Positions 1-9,328 of a DNA stretch of 64,000 nucleotides are shown here, piece after piece. The DNA is from Fuerstiella sp. (GTDB lineage Bacteria; Planctomycetota; Planctomycetia; Planctomycetales; Planctomycetaceae), in contig JAQWLN010000211.1 in assembly GCA_029247265.1 (NCBI GenBank), forward strand, positions 20,096-84,095, written 5' to 3'. The position numbers and the translations under genes were made by a program. The notes under the pieces are model-generated. The model saw only the letters and a list, made by a program, of their open reading frames with translations, had not been told where the DNA came from and searched no databases. Positions within the stretch are counted from its first letter, which is position 1; every line of letters begins with the position of its first letter.

Positions 1-1
1 A

Positions 2-1984
2 CATGGCCGAACGCTGTATCACCAGATCGGCTGCGTCGCCTGTCACGAACCCGATAATGACTACGAAGTTGTAAAGATCAAGCCCTCGCCGATCGATGAG
101 CTGCTGGAACAGCTCGATCCGGATGAGATTGCAGAGATGGGACTGACGTCGGCGGCTCGACGCGTCAACTCTGTGCCGCACGGCGAATTGCCGACGAAAT
201 ACACTAAGAAGTCTCTCACGTTCTTCCTGCTGGCACCGGAAAAAGTGAGACCGTCCGGGCGAATGCCGAACTTTCAGCTGTCAGCAGTTGATGCCGCTGA
301 TATCGCGGCGTACCTCTTGCGGGGTGCAAAGATCGATGTTGCGACTGACAGCAGAAAACCGTCGCATTCCGGTAATACAGCGATCAATAACTCCAGTCTC
401 GTGGAACAAGGTCGAAAACTGTTCGTCAATTTGCAATGCGCGAACTGCCATGTCGTGACCGGCCTGAAACCGACAGGGCCTGCCAAACCACTCACAAATC
501 TGCAGACAGAAACAGACACCACATGCCTGGATGGGCCGTTAAGGAATCAACCGCATTTCGAACTTGACGATTTCGCGCGCAACAGCGTCGTCGCTGCACT
601 CACCACAATGCAGGCCCAGACAGACGTGAATACTGCCGAGTCGCTGAACTTCAGGATGCTGCAGTTAAATTGCTATGCCTGCCACGAGCGAAACAAACAG
701 GGTGGCGTCGGGCGGTTTCGTAAACCGTACTTCGAAACGATCGGACATGTTGACATCGGCGACGAAGGGCGACTGCCCCCGCCGTTGACCGGGGTCGGGC
801 AAAAACTCAAAGAGCCATGGATGCGGAACATCTTCAATGGCAAGGCTGCTGTACGACCTCACATGCATTTCCGCATGCCGAAGTTCCCTGAGTCCGCCAC
901 ACGGGACCTGCCGTCTCAATTTTTGCGAACTGATGGTGGCACGCAACAACCTTCCGAACAATCGGTATTCTCAGCCGCCAGGCGTCCTGAATTGGTTGAG
1001 GCAGGTCGCCAGTTGATGGACGTCGGGTGTGTGCAGTGCCATTCCTTCAAAGGGCACGCACTGCCGGGAACCGTCGGCGTCGACCTTGACGGCATCGCCA
1101 ACCGAGTGAACCCGAAATGGTTCCACGGTTTTCTGCTGAACCCTCCCGAACTCAAGGCACGAACTCGGATGCCAACCTTCTTCCCAAACGGCACAAGCCA
1201 GAACAAAGAATTACTGGGTGGAGATACCGACAAACAGATCGCAGCAATGTGGGCGTATCTTCGTGATCTGAACAAACAACCGCTGCCTGAAAAAATCATT
1301 CATGCTCGCAATCAAAATTACGAATTGACACCCACCGATCGCCCCATAGTTTTGCGAACGTTTATGCAGTCCGCGGGCACTCACGCCATTGCCGTTGGGT
1401 TTCCGCAGAACGTGCATTTCGCCTTTGACGCAGAACAAGTATCACTCGCTCAGGCATGGCGTGGCAGATTTCTGGATGCCGAGGGCACATGGTTCGTTCG
1501 CTCTGCCCCCCCTGCAGATCCGATCGGTAATGCACGCGCACGCCTGCCAGGCGGCGTCCCATTCGCCGCGATTGACAGCCCGCTGCAACCGTGGCCTACC
1601 AATGCTGAAACGGCGGGGTACCGATTCGGTGGTTACCGACTGAACAAGGATGGAGTGCCCACGTTTCTGTATCGCATTCACGAGATTGATGTCGAGGACC
1701 GAATTCAGCCGACCGACGATGGCGGTCTGGTTCGCCAGATTGTTCTTCGCAAACGAGAAGGTGCGCGGCACGTTGCGGACCAACTGTATTTTCGCCCCCA
1801 CTTAGGCAAGACACTCACGTTAAGACAGGCCGGGGCGTACTCAAACGACGACGGAGTGACGGTTGCGGTCAGTCTGCGATCTGACCCGGCCGGCGAGCTT
1901 CGCAACAGCGACGCCGGAACGGAATGGCTCATGCCCCTCGAAGTCAATTCAGACTTACAGATCGAAGTGCAGTACTCATGGTAG
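2..1984 (+). CDS. Multi-haem cytochrome c protein (5' partial)
   Basis: The reading frame is open from the first bases of the window, so the true start lies upstream. Four CXXCH haem-attachment motifs are visible: CVACH (bases 32-46), CANCH (437-451), CYACH (671-685) and CVQCH (1028-1042). They imply a periplasmic protein with several class I cytochrome c domains, the last followed by about 250 residues without haem motifs that look beta-rich. Proteins of this type occur in planctomycetes and verrucomicrobia beside sorbosone/glucose-dehydrogenase-like propellers and are thought to accept electrons. The next gene starts inside the last codons here (ATGGTAG, 7-base overlap), so the two are probably translationally coupled. 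The electron donor cannot be identified from sequence. Confidence 0.85.
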   Translation, partial: HGRTLYHQIGCVACHEPDNDYEVVKIKPSPIDELLEQLDPDEIAEMGLTSAARRVNSVPHGELPTKYTKKSLTFFLLAPEKVRPSGRMPNFQLSAVDAADIAAYLLRGAKIDVATDSRKPSHSGNTAINNSSLVEQGRKLFVNLQCANCHVVTGLKPTGPAKPLTNLQTETDTTCLDGPLRNQPHFELDDFARNSVVAALTTMQAQTDVNTAESLNFRMLQLNCYACHERNKQGGVGRFRKPYFETIGHVDIGDEGRLPPPLTGVGQKLKEPWMRNIFNGKAAVRPHMHFRMPKFPESATRDLPSQFLRTDGGTQQPSEQSVFSAARRPELVEAGRQLMDVGCVQCHSFKGHALPGTVGVDLDGIANRVNPKWFHGFLLNPPELKARTRMPTFFPNGTSQNKELLGGDTDKQIAAMWAYLRDLNKQPLPEKIIHARNQNYELTPTDRPIVLRTFMQSAGTHAIAVGFPQNVHFAFDAEQVSLAQAWRGRFLDAEGTWFVRSAPPADPIGNARARLPGGVPFAAIDSPLQPWPTNAETAGYRFGGYRLNKDGVPTFLYRIHEIDVEDRIQPTDDGGLVRQIVLRKREGARHVADQLYFRPHLGKTLTLRQAGAYSNDDGVTVAVSLRSDPAGELRNSDAGTEWLMPLEVNSDLQIEVQYSW

Positions 1985-3564
1985 ATCATTGTAAACTCGA
2001 CCAAAGACGTTTCTCGCGTCAGCTGGCGACTGCACTCGTGTTGTCCCTCGTCTGCACTTCCAGCGCCGAACTCGCCGGCGCCGCAGAGGAAAACGATTAC
2101 TACCGACTGATTTCGATCGCCACGCCAAGGGCGCAGACAGATTCGCGTTCCAAAACATGGAAACCTGCCCCCGAAGGACTGGCACTGGAAGTCAGCGGCA
2201 TGACAGTGCTGGATGACAAGAGAGTTGCTGTCGCCATTCGCAAGGGCGAAGTCTGGATTCTGGACGGTGTCTACGACGATCCTCCGAAGAACGTCCGTTA
2301 CAAACGATTTGCATCGGCGCTGCACGAACCCCTGGGCCTGTTGAAACATGACGATTCCCTCTACACGGCGCAACGGACAGAGTTGACTCAGCTGAAGGAC
2401 ACAGACGGCGACGAAGTTGCCGACGAATACCTGACGGTTGCCAAGGGCTGGGGCGTCACCGGACACTATCACGAATATGCCTACGGACCGAAGCTGGATG
2501 GTGACGGGAACATGTGGCTGACTCTGAATATCGGTTTGGGCTTGAAGGGCAATCAGCTGACACGCACCGTTCGCGAGCCGATTCTGGGCTATCGGCAGGG
2601 ATGCTGGCGCGGCTGGGGATTGAAGATCACTCCGAACGGAACCATGATTCCCGTTTGCGCCGGGATGCGTTCACCCTGCGGTATCGGGGCCAATGCTGGC
2701 GGAGACATGTTCTACACCGATCAGCAGGGCAACTGGGTCGCGACCAACTCGCTGCATCATATGCGGAAAGGAGCGTTCTTTCATCACGCGGAGGCCCTGG
2801 CTTCGATGAGTCAGCCCGGATCCACAATCCAGGGAGTCACAAGCGTGCCGAACGGAGCGCCCCTGCCCCAGGCACTTGAGCAATTTCCACAACTGAAGCC
2901 ACCGGCCGTCTGGTTTCCGTACAAAAAGATGGGGCAGTCGGCGACGGACATCATGCTGGACGCCAGCGGCGGGAGATTCGGCCCGTTTGCCGGACAGTTG
3001 TTTGTCGGCGAATTCACTCAGGCCTCAATGAGTCGCGTATTCCTGGAACAGGTCGACGGTGAATATCAGGGAGCCTGCTTTCCGTTTCGATCCTCGTTTG
3101 CATCGGCCGTTCTAAGAATGGCTCAAGGAGCAGACGGCAGTGTCTTCGTTGGTCTTACAAACCGTGGCTGGAGCAGCCTGGGGACATCATCGTACGGACT
3201 GCAACGACTTGTCTGGACCGGAAAAACACCGTTTGAAATCAAAGAGATGCGGGCTCGGCCACACGGATTCGAACTCGTCTTCACCAAACCCGTCGACGCG
3301 CAGACAGCACAGGACCTGCAGTCGTATGCCATGAACAGCTACACCTACCTGTACCATTCAACGTACGGCAGCGACGAAATCCAAAAACAAAACCTAGCGA
3401 TCAAAAGGTCCGTGGTTTCGGACGATGGCTACCGCGTGCAGCTGCAGATTGACGGCCTGCGTGAGCTGTTTGTCCACGAACTCGTTGCGGCTGGAATCCG
3501 CAGCAGAAACGGTGAGCCGCTGTTACATCCGCATGGGTACTACACGCTCAACAGAATTCCATGA
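1978..3564 (+). CDS. Secreted beta-propeller protein, sorbosone-dehydrogenase-like
   Basis: A 528-residue protein. I chose ATG 1978, which overlaps the cytochrome stop, over the upstream in-frame ATG at 1924, because it puts a signal peptide at the N terminus (basic QRR, then a hydrophobic LATALVLSLVC core, then an alanine-rich cleavage region). The body has recurring propeller-like segments such as LKDTDGDEVADEYL and DGDGNMWLTLNIG, resembling PVC-group glucose/sorbosone-dehydrogenase or NHL-type propellers. The C-terminal 120 residues (from about FEIKEMRARPHGFEL) look like a separate beta-sandwich. Coupling to the preceding cytochrome suggests a periplasmic oxidoreductase pair; the substrate is unknown. 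An NHL-like binding protein without enzyme activity is the alternative. Confidence 0.7.
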   Translation: MVDHCKLDQRRFSRQLATALVLSLVCTSSAELAGAAEENDYYRLISIATPRAQTDSRSKTWKPAPEGLALEVSGMTVLDDKRVAVAIRKGEVWILDGVYDDPPKNVRYKRFASALHEPLGLLKHDDSLYTAQRTELTQLKDTDGDEVADEYLTVAKGWGVTGHYHEYAYGPKLDGDGNMWLTLNIGLGLKGNQLTRTVREPILGYRQGCWRGWGLKITPNGTMIPVCAGMRSPCGIGANAGGDMFYTDQQGNWVATNSLHHMRKGAFFHHAEALASMSQPGSTIQGVTSVPNGAPLPQALEQFPQLKPPAVWFPYKKMGQSATDIMLDASGGRFGPFAGQLFVGEFTQASMSRVFLEQVDGEYQGACFPFRSSFASAVLRMAQGADGSVFVGLTNRGWSSLGTSSYGLQRLVWTGKTPFEIKEMRARPHGFELVFTKPVDAQTAQDLQSYAMNSYTYLYHSTYGSDEIQKQNLAIKRSVVSDDGYRVQLQIDGLRELFVHELVAAGIRSRNGEPLLHPHGYYTLNRIP

Positions 3565-3697
3565 CAGCCCTGCCGTCGTGAGGGTTCTTTTTCGTACAGC
3601 GAGGAAACTCCGGATCTGTTCCCTCGCGATCAGATTCGGGACGTGGTAAAAGCGAGAAACATTACGGCCCCGGCTTTCGCATCGGCAGGTTGGCATC

Positions 3698-5056
3698 ATG
3701 TTCAGGATTACCACACTATTCGTCACATCGACACTTCTCGTAGCGTTGACACTCTCAGTCGCGCAGCCTATTTCGACGGCTGCTGAGAAACAAGCGGACT
3801 TTCGGATTCCGGAAACTGACGACGGTTTGCCGGGTGCCGGACCGATTCGGCGATATGACTGGTTTCGCAATCTGTGGATGAAACGCCGAACAGACTTTGC
3901 CACGCAGGTCGAATCGAAACAGGGTGCTGTTGTCTTCCTGGGCGATTCCATCACTCAGGGCTGGGGACCAAACCTGCGTAACTTCTTCCCGGGCCTCAAC
4001 GTCGCCAATCGAGGTATCAGCGGCGATACGACTCGTGGCATGCTGATCCGCCTGAATGAAGACGTGCTGGCGCTGAATCCGTCCACAGTCATCATGCTCA
4101 TGGGCACGAACGACCTGGAAGAAAAGGCGGATCCGGAAACCATTGCTGCCAACGTCAAGCTGATCCTGACCGAACTCAGGAAACATCGCGCTGACATGCC
4201 GATCGTGCTGTGTAATGTTTTCCCCAGTTCCACGACCAAGAGCCGGTCGGCCGACAGCATCAAGAAGATTAATACGTTGTACGCTTCTGCGGTCAAAGAT
4301 GACGCTCACGTAACGGTGATCGATACATGGACGTTGTTCGCTGACGAACAGGGCGATGCAAAAAAGGAAGAATTCCCGGATCTGCTGCACCCGAATGACA
4401 TCGGGTACACCAAGTGGGGCAAAGCGCTGCGTCCGATCCTGGCGACACTGAGTCTGACAGATACGCAAGCAGACGATTTCCAACCGGAGGAGGGATTCGT
4501 CAGTCTGTTCAACGGTCATGACCTGACGGGTTGGGGCTTCCTTCCGACCACAGAAAAGATGCTGAAGTCACGGGAACGGTGGCACAGTCGGGATCCCAAT
4601 GCTCCACCTTGGCCTGTCGTTAAGAAGGCAGTCGCATTCAACGGCAAGGCCACAACGCCTGGTGGCCGCTACGTTGCAAGAAATGGACGTCTGGTTGTCA
4701 CAACACCACCCGAAGGTCGAAAAATACAGCAGCTCTGGACCACGCAGGAATTCGGCAGCAATTTCACTTTGAAACTGGAGTTCCGAGCGACACCAAATGC
4801 CGACAGCGGCGTCTTCATTCGAGGACCGCAGTTGCAGTGTCGCGATTTCGCTCTGGCTGGTCCGTACAATGATCTATCAAAGTACAAGCCGCAGGACTGG
4901 AACGAACTGACGGTCATTGTCAAAGGTGGCCTGGCTCGCTGCACATGCAACGGCGAACTGCTGGAAGCCGAGTTCAAAGTTCCGGCATCCGGCCCCATCG
5001 GCCTGGAAGGCGACCGAGGGCAGATTGAATATCGCCGAATTCGCATCCGGATGTAG
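3698..5056 (+). CDS. SGNH/GDSL esterase fused to a DUF1080 domain
   Basis: A 452-residue secreted protein with a clear signal peptide (hydrophobic residues 4-24, AXA-like region near 28). Residues 75-250 form an SGNH hydrolase: block I GDSIT with the nucleophile serine at 82-86, block III GTND at 136-139, and the catalytic H with its neighbours in HPND at 231-234. Residues about 265-452 match the DUF1080 (3-keto-disaccharide hydrolase) fold, beginning FVSLFNGHDLTGWGF and containing NADSGVFIRG and a WNELTV motif. SGNH enzymes remove acyl groups and DUF1080 proteins bind or cleave sugars, so a carbohydrate deacetylase is the likely role. The gene starts 133 bases after the propeller gene and may be a separate unit. 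Confidence 0.85.
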   Translation: MFRITTLFVTSTLLVALTLSVAQPISTAAEKQADFRIPETDDGLPGAGPIRRYDWFRNLWMKRRTDFATQVESKQGAVVFLGDSITQGWGPNLRNFFPGLNVANRGISGDTTRGMLIRLNEDVLALNPSTVIMLMGTNDLEEKADPETIAANVKLILTELRKHRADMPIVLCNVFPSSTTKSRSADSIKKINTLYASAVKDDAHVTVIDTWTLFADEQGDAKKEEFPDLLHPNDIGYTKWGKALRPILATLSLTDTQADDFQPEEGFVSLFNGHDLTGWGFLPTTEKMLKSRERWHSRDPNAPPWPVVKKAVAFNGKATTPGGRYVARNGRLVVTTPPEGRKIQQLWTTQEFGSNFTLKLEFRATPNADSGVFIRGPQLQCRDFALAGPYNDLSKYKPQDWNELTVIVKGGLARCTCNGELLEAEFKVPASGPIGLEGDRGQIEYRRIRIRM

Positions 5057-5121
5057 CATCCGAAGGAGTACAGGGCTGTCAAGCAGTAGTCGTTGCGCCG
5101 AGTAAACCCGTCGTGCGCCGA

Positions 5122-5910
5122 CTACTGAGGCTGCGTGGTTTTCTGTGGTTGTCGACTCGACGTTTCAAAACGTCCTCGCTGAGCCACGATGATAGCGTGA
5201 AATTCAGTTTTTTTCAGCAGTCCGGAACCTGTGTACCCATTAGACCTCAGACGGCAGGCAACGATCGGCTGTACCCAGACGGCCTTCCTCTGACTGGGTA
5301 CCTCAGGTTGTTTTTGAACTGCGGAATGCAGCCGAACGGCAATCTGGCGAAACTTCGCTGGTGGCAATCGCTCAACTCTGATTTCGGCAACATGTCTTAC
5401 CTGACCTCTCACATCGGCCGCGAACAGAAAGCTGATCGGCGTTTTATTGGCGTCAATCACGACACCATAGATAAAACATTCCAGTTCGATAACGGGTTCG
5501 TCAACGGCGGCCCGGTCTGCGAGAGCCTCTTCACCAAGTGCCTCAATCTGGTCCTCAACGCCATCGAGTTCGGAGAGTGCTTTGCCCATTTTTCCTGAGC
5601 CGCCGGCCCCACGTCCGTTTTCATCATCCGACTCTTCTTCCTGAAGATCGTTAAGTGCTTCATCAAGCGAAACGTCGTCTTCACCTGCCTCCTTAGCGGC
5701 ACTTGTAATGGCTCCGACAGCGGCCGAAACCTTCGGTGTTTTCGTTTTCTTAGGGTCGTCAACACGAAACGGCGCCGAGTAATCGATGCCACCGATAATT
5801 GTCATGGCGGTCATCACTGCAACTCCGCCCCAAACGAGGCCCCATACGCGAGCATACATCCGGTAAATCATCGGCCCACGACGCTCCATCAACGATCGGG
5901 TAGTAGCCAC
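5122..5910 (-). CDS. Membrane-anchored hypothetical protein, probable 3' part of a frameshifted gene
   Basis: This frame (262 codons from a GTG) encodes one transmembrane segment (VWGLVWGGVAVMTAMTIIGG, about residues 23-42). An acidic, low-complexity stretch (DDVSLDEALNDLQEEESDDE) follows, then a C-terminal region of about 110 residues containing VIELECFIYGVVIDANKT. The GTG has no convincing ribosome-binding site and lies inside the zinc-ribbon reading frame upstream. I therefore think this is the continuation of the 5759-6031 frame after a +1 shift, not an independent gene. No family is recognised. A zinc ribbon followed by one membrane segment is a common layout for planctomycete proteins of unknown function. 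Confidence 0.5.
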   Translation of the reverse strand: MATTRSLMERRGPMIYRMYARVWGLVWGGVAVMTAMTIIGGIDYSAPFRVDDPKKTKTPKVSAAVGAITSAAKEAGEDDVSLDEALNDLQEEESDDENGRGAGGSGKMGKALSELDGVEDQIEALGEEALADRAAVDEPVIELECFIYGVVIDANKTPISFLFAADVRGQVRHVAEIRVERLPPAKFRQIAVRLHSAVQKQPEVPSQRKAVWVQPIVACRLRSNGYTGSGLLKKTEFHAIIVAQRGRFETSSRQPQKTTQPQ

Positions 5911-6031
5911 AAGCCGGACACCATGACGATTCGCCCCATTCCTGCGACGTATGGCAACGAATACACGTTTCCGCGCGTTCAGCTTCCGGAGTTTCTAATG
6001 ATTCTTCCGGCTCAATTGCGCTAGTTGACAT
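5759..6031 (-). CDS. Zinc-ribbon protein N terminus, probably frameshifted
   Basis: A 90-codon frame starting at an ATG at 6031. Residues 20-50 form a clear zinc ribbon: CIRCH, then CPAC after WGESSW, followed by GYYPIVDGASWADDLPD. After about residue 60 the sequence loses protein-like character (SRMGPRLGRSCSDDRHDN) and stops, while the +1 frame at the same bases encodes a good membrane helix. The simplest reading is one gene spanning 5122-6031 with a one-base insertion or two-base deletion between about 5800 and 5880, either a real mutation or a sequencing error. Function unknown. Confidence 0.5.
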   Translation of the reverse strand: MSTSAIEPEESLETPEAERAETCIRCHTSQEWGESSWCPACGYYPIVDGASWADDLPDVCSRMGPRLGRSCSDDRHDNYRWHRLLGAVSC

Positions 6032-6533
6032 TGTGCTGTTTCTTTGTCTTTCGTTGCGTTGTTACAGCGTTTTACGCTGACTTATGGCCGCGGCGAACGG
6101 CTATCCGCCTATGAGAGTGGCTCTGCCACGAGCCCCACGACGACATCTTTTCGACAACTGCACTAGTCGCGTCGACTTCATCCGGCCGAGTGAGCTCGGC
6201 ATGGCGTAACACCTGCATCGTGATCCACCGACTACAAAACGTGGTATTATGGAAACATAGGTTCCGCGAATTCGTCTGCGGATTTTTCTCAACATTTCCC
6301 ACGATGAGGGGACCGCAGAATCCGGGCAATCCACACAATCGATCAGCATCGTCGTACGTTGACCCTACGGCCGCCGTTTTGATCACACCTGCCCGTTCAT
6401 ACCCGCCATTAGCCTGGCGCTGTATGTTGTGTGAATTGCATGTCCCATCGCTCAGGAGGCGATCGGCATGAAGAAGAGGGAGATGGCAAAATCACTTCCG
6501 CGAGCACCACGGTAGCGGAATTTCAGCGGCGTT
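6032..6533. other. 502-base intergenic region, no gene supported
   Basis: The stretch lies between the zinc-ribbon gene start and the end of mazG, both on the minus strand. Open frames here (up to about 104 codons) have no recognisable domains, no ribosome-binding sites and mutually overlapping frames. It should carry the promoter for the zinc-ribbon gene, but I see no convincing -35/-10 pair. Confidence 0.4.
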
Positions 6534-7460
6534 TCAGCGGCGTTTCTCTTTGGCTTTGGCCGCCTGGTACGCCTGCTCCATCTCTCGCAATGACGCCTCT
6601 TCCATCGACAGCTTCTGCTCCCGCATGGCGGCTTCTATTGCCTGGAAACGTCGACTGAACTTCGCATTGCTTTTGCGCAACGCTTCTTCCGGGCTGATGC
6701 CCCAGCGGCGAGCGATATTGGCAACGACAAACAGCACGTCGCCCAGCTCGCCCTCAACCCGAGCCTTCACTGCTGAATCGGTAATGTGTTCGTCCGGGAT
6801 AGGATCAACATCAACACCGGCTGTCACTTCCGGAATAATTCCTTCGCTGAACAGCTCGTCTGCGAGTTCCTGAATTTCCTCACGCAGCTTATCGAACAAC
6901 ATTCGACGGTCAGGGAAGTCATACCCGACCGATGCCGCCCGCGCAGCAATGCGAGAAGCACGGGCAAGCTGCGGCAGATCCTTTGGAATGCCGTCCAGCT
7001 GGGACGTCCGCTCATGCTTCTCATTGTTCTTCGCAGCATGCCAGTGCCGCTTCACGTCTTCCGTCGTTTCTGCATGGGCATCCCCAAAGACGTGCGGATG
7101 CCGACGGACCATCTTGTCCGCAATCTGCTGGATCACGTGCACCAGCTCAAAACGCTTTTCATCTGATGCAATTTGAGCATCAAGAATCACCTGCAGCAAC
7201 ACATCGCCAAGTTCTTCCTGAATGGCGGCGTTGTCGTCAGAATCGATGGCCTCCAGCAGCTCGTAGGTTTCCTCCAGTGTGTACGGCTTGATAGAAGCCA
7301 GCGTCTGTTGTCGATCCCACGGACAGCCTTCCGGTGAACGCAGTTTGGCAATCACCTCGCACAATCGCTGAAATTCCGGCAGCACCGCGGCAAACTCCGG
7401 AGGCTTGCCAAAACCCGCGGAGACATCCGCAACATCGCTGGCAGGGCTGTTTTCTGTCAT
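6534..7460 (-). CDS. mazG: MazG-type nucleoside triphosphate pyrophosphohydrolase
   Basis: A 308-residue protein from ATG 7460; the longer frame to 7565 lacks family similarity in its extra 35 residues. MazG hydrolyses non-canonical or excess NTPs to NMP and pyrophosphate in the cytoplasm. Two tandem MazG domains are visible. The first has LEETYELLEAID (about 62-73) and EELGDVLLQVILDA (82-95), supplying the acidic metal-binding residues; the second has EEIQELADELF and GELGDVLFVVANIARR. The N-terminal 35 residues are an extra tail. The gene follows leuA by 175 bases on the same strand and could be partly read through from it. Confidence 0.93.
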   Translation of the reverse strand: MTENSPASDVADVSAGFGKPPEFAAVLPEFQRLCEVIAKLRSPEGCPWDRQQTLASIKPYTLEETYELLEAIDSDDNAAIQEELGDVLLQVILDAQIASDEKRFELVHVIQQIADKMVRRHPHVFGDAHAETTEDVKRHWHAAKNNEKHERTSQLDGIPKDLPQLARASRIAARAASVGYDFPDRRMLFDKLREEIQELADELFSEGIIPEVTAGVDVDPIPDEHITDSAVKARVEGELGDVLFVVANIARRWGISPEEALRKSNAKFSRRFQAIEAAMREQKLSMEEASLREMEQAYQAAKAKEKRR

Positions 7461-7635
7461 GCTGCCGGGATCACCTAAGTTACTGCCTCGTGAAATACTC
7501 GCGCCAGAATCAGCATCGATATCTTCGCCAAATACAGTCAGTCGATGGACATGAATTCGGCACACTCAGAGTCGCCCCGCCTCATGCCCCGGGGAATTTA
7601 TCGGACGCTAACGAGACGACTCTGCACTGGAACCG

Positions 7636-9201
7636 TCAGGGACTGTCCGCAGCCACTTCATCCGCCGGTTGTTCAGAAATTCCTTTACGCTCGGCATCCG
7701 CTTTATTCAACGCCTGCAGATACGCACGAGCTGCCGCTTCAATGATGTCCGTGCTGACACTCTTGCCCATGTAGTGACGACCATGAACATTGATCGTCAC
7801 CCGAACTTCTCCCTGTGCGTCTTTGCCTTCCGAGACGCTGCGAACATTGAATTCCTCAAGTCGCGCCGTCAATTCGATGATACGTTCCATGGCGCGAAAC
7901 ACTGCGTCAATCGGCCCGTCACCGGTGGCCGCGTCACACAGGACCGGCTGCTCTTCACACTTCAATTCCAGTGTCGCCGTTGGAATTGCTGACGACCCAG
8001 CTGATGTATGAAAGCTGACCAGTTTCCAGCGTTCCGGTGCATCCGCCAGACGGTTGTCGATTAACGCAATGATGTCGGAATCGTAGACTTCCTTCTTTTT
8101 GTCAGCCAGGACGATGAAGTCATCAAATGCCTTCTGAACGGCGGCGTCATCCAGATCGAAGCCCAGCTCTTTTGTGCGGTCACGAAACGCATGGCGACCA
8201 CTGTGCTTCCCCAGGACCAGATTCCGCCCCGAATACCCCACGTCTTCCGGACGCATGATTTCGTAGGTGGACCGCTCCTGCAACATTCCGTGCTGGTGAA
8301 TGCCCGCTTCGTGAGCAAAGGCATTCTGCCCGACGATGGCCTTGTTCCTCTGCACTTTCATGCCGGTGATCGATGAGACCAGCTGACTTGTCGGAAACAG
8401 TCGCTCGGTGTTGATCTTCGTATGGACACCGTAGTAATCCGCACGCGTGCGAATGGCCATGACCAACTCCTCCAGAGCGGCATTGCCGGCCCGTTCACCC
8501 AGTCCGTTGATCGTGCACTCGACCTGACGAGCCCCCGCTTCGATCGCCGACAGGCTGTTCGCCACTGCCATGCCAAGGTCGTTGTGACAATGACTGCTGA
8601 TAATCGATCGATCAATATTCGAAACGTGCTGCTTCAGATAGGAGATTACCTTGAAGTAGTGACTTGGAGTGGCATAGCCGACGGTGTCCGGAATGTTGAC
8701 TGTTGTCGCACCAGCATCAATGGTCTTTTCAACCACTTCGCACAGGAAGTCCAGTTCGGTACGAGCTGCGTCTTCAGGCGAAAATTCGATGTCGTCACAG
8801 AATTCTTTCGCATCCCGAACCGAATGCACAGCGCGATCAATAATCTGCTGCTTGTCCATCTTCAGTTTGTGCTCGCGATGGATGGCGCTGGTGGCCAGAA
8901 AAACGTGAATACGCGGCTTTTCGGCACTCGCCAGCGCTTCTTTTGCCTTTTGAATATCGTCGTCCCGACTGCGAGCCAGCGCGCAGATCGTGGACCGGTC
9001 ACTGAACTGACTGGCAATCATCTGCACGGCTTCGAAGTCACCAGGAGAGGCGATCGGGAACCCAGCCTCGATCACGTCGACACCAAGTTCCACCAGCGCG
9101 TTGGCGACCTTCAGCTTTTCGTTGGTATTCATACTGCAGCCCGGAGACTGCTCGCCGTCGCGCAGTGTCGTGTCGAAAATGATGATCTGGTCGCCGGTCA
9201 T
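7636..9201 (-). CDS. leuA: 2-isopropylmalate synthase
   Basis: A 521-residue enzyme that condenses acetyl-CoA with 2-oxoisovalerate, the first committed step of leucine synthesis. The HMGL-like TIM barrel occupies residues 1-270: FDTTLRDGEQSPG (9-21, with the catalytic Arg and metal-binding Asp), the metal ligand motif HCHND (204-208) and the GLGERAGNA signature nearby. The linker HEAGIHQHG is followed by a C-terminal LeuA regulatory (leucine-binding) domain from about 390, so feedback inhibition is expected. AGGAGTG seven bases before the ATG is a good ribosome-binding site. A leucine-rich leader peptide and attenuator lie immediately upstream (9261-9376). Length and motifs are complete. Confidence 0.97.
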   Translation of the reverse strand: MTGDQIIIFDTTLRDGEQSPGCSMNTNEKLKVANALVELGVDVIEAGFPIASPGDFEAVQMIASQFSDRSTICALARSRDDDIQKAKEALASAEKPRIHVFLATSAIHREHKLKMDKQQIIDRAVHSVRDAKEFCDDIEFSPEDAARTELDFLCEVVEKTIDAGATTVNIPDTVGYATPSHYFKVISYLKQHVSNIDRSIISSHCHNDLGMAVANSLSAIEAGARQVECTINGLGERAGNAALEELVMAIRTRADYYGVHTKINTERLFPTSQLVSSITGMKVQRNKAIVGQNAFAHEAGIHQHGMLQERSTYEIMRPEDVGYSGRNLVLGKHSGRHAFRDRTKELGFDLDDAAVQKAFDDFIVLADKKKEVYDSDIIALIDNRLADAPERWKLVSFHTSAGSSAIPTATLELKCEEQPVLCDAATGDGPIDAVFRAMERIIELTARLEEFNVRSVSEGKDAQGEVRVTINVHGRHYMGKSVSTDIIEAAARAYLQALNKADAERKGISEQPADEVAADSP

Positions 9202-9260
9202 GGGTCACTCCTGATTGATTCGAGGCTGCACCTGCGAGTTTACCCGACATGGGAACAAAA

Positions 9261-9287
9261 AAACCCTGAGGCACTGCCTCAGGGTTT
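9261..9287 (-). terminator. leuA attenuator terminator hairpin
   Basis: Read on the minus strand, an inverted repeat gives a 12-bp perfect stem with a 3-base loop (arms around CCCTGAGGC / GCCTCAGGG), running directly into seven consecutive T residues. It lies 60 bases before the leuA start. No minus-strand gene upstream needs terminating, so the hairpin acts in the leuA leader. A second copy of the 3' arm, GCCTCAGG at 9316-9323, can pair with the 5' arm as an antiterminator. Confidence 0.9.
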
Positions 9288-9315
9288 GAAACTTCTTTTT
9301 TGATAAGCATGCGTA

Positions 9316-9323
9316 CCTGAGGC
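9316..9323 (-). promoter_or_regulatory. Antiterminator arm (region 2) of the leuA attenuator
   Basis: On the minus strand this is GCCTCAGG, identical to part of the 3' arm of the terminator and complementary over 8 bases to its 5' arm. It begins five bases after the leader-peptide stop codon. A ribosome waiting at the stop would cover it and let the terminator form, while a ribosome stalled on the upstream Leu codons leaves it free to block the terminator. CTGAG inside the leader (codons 8-9) could pair with it as region 1. Confidence 0.75.
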
Positions 9324-9328
9324 GGACT

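Noticed and set aside
6072..6386. A 104-codon minus-strand frame upstream of the zinc-ribbon gene
   Set aside because: No ribosome-binding site, no domain, and competing frames cover the same bases.
8422..9303. A 293-codon plus-strand frame opposite leuA
   Set aside because: leuA motifs are complete on the minus strand; the antisense frame has low-complexity, unmotivated sequence.
9038..9310. A minus-strand frame running from the leu leader region into leuA
   Set aside because: It runs through the terminator hairpin and overlaps the leuA start in another frame; the hairpin and the Leu-rich peptide explain the sequence better.
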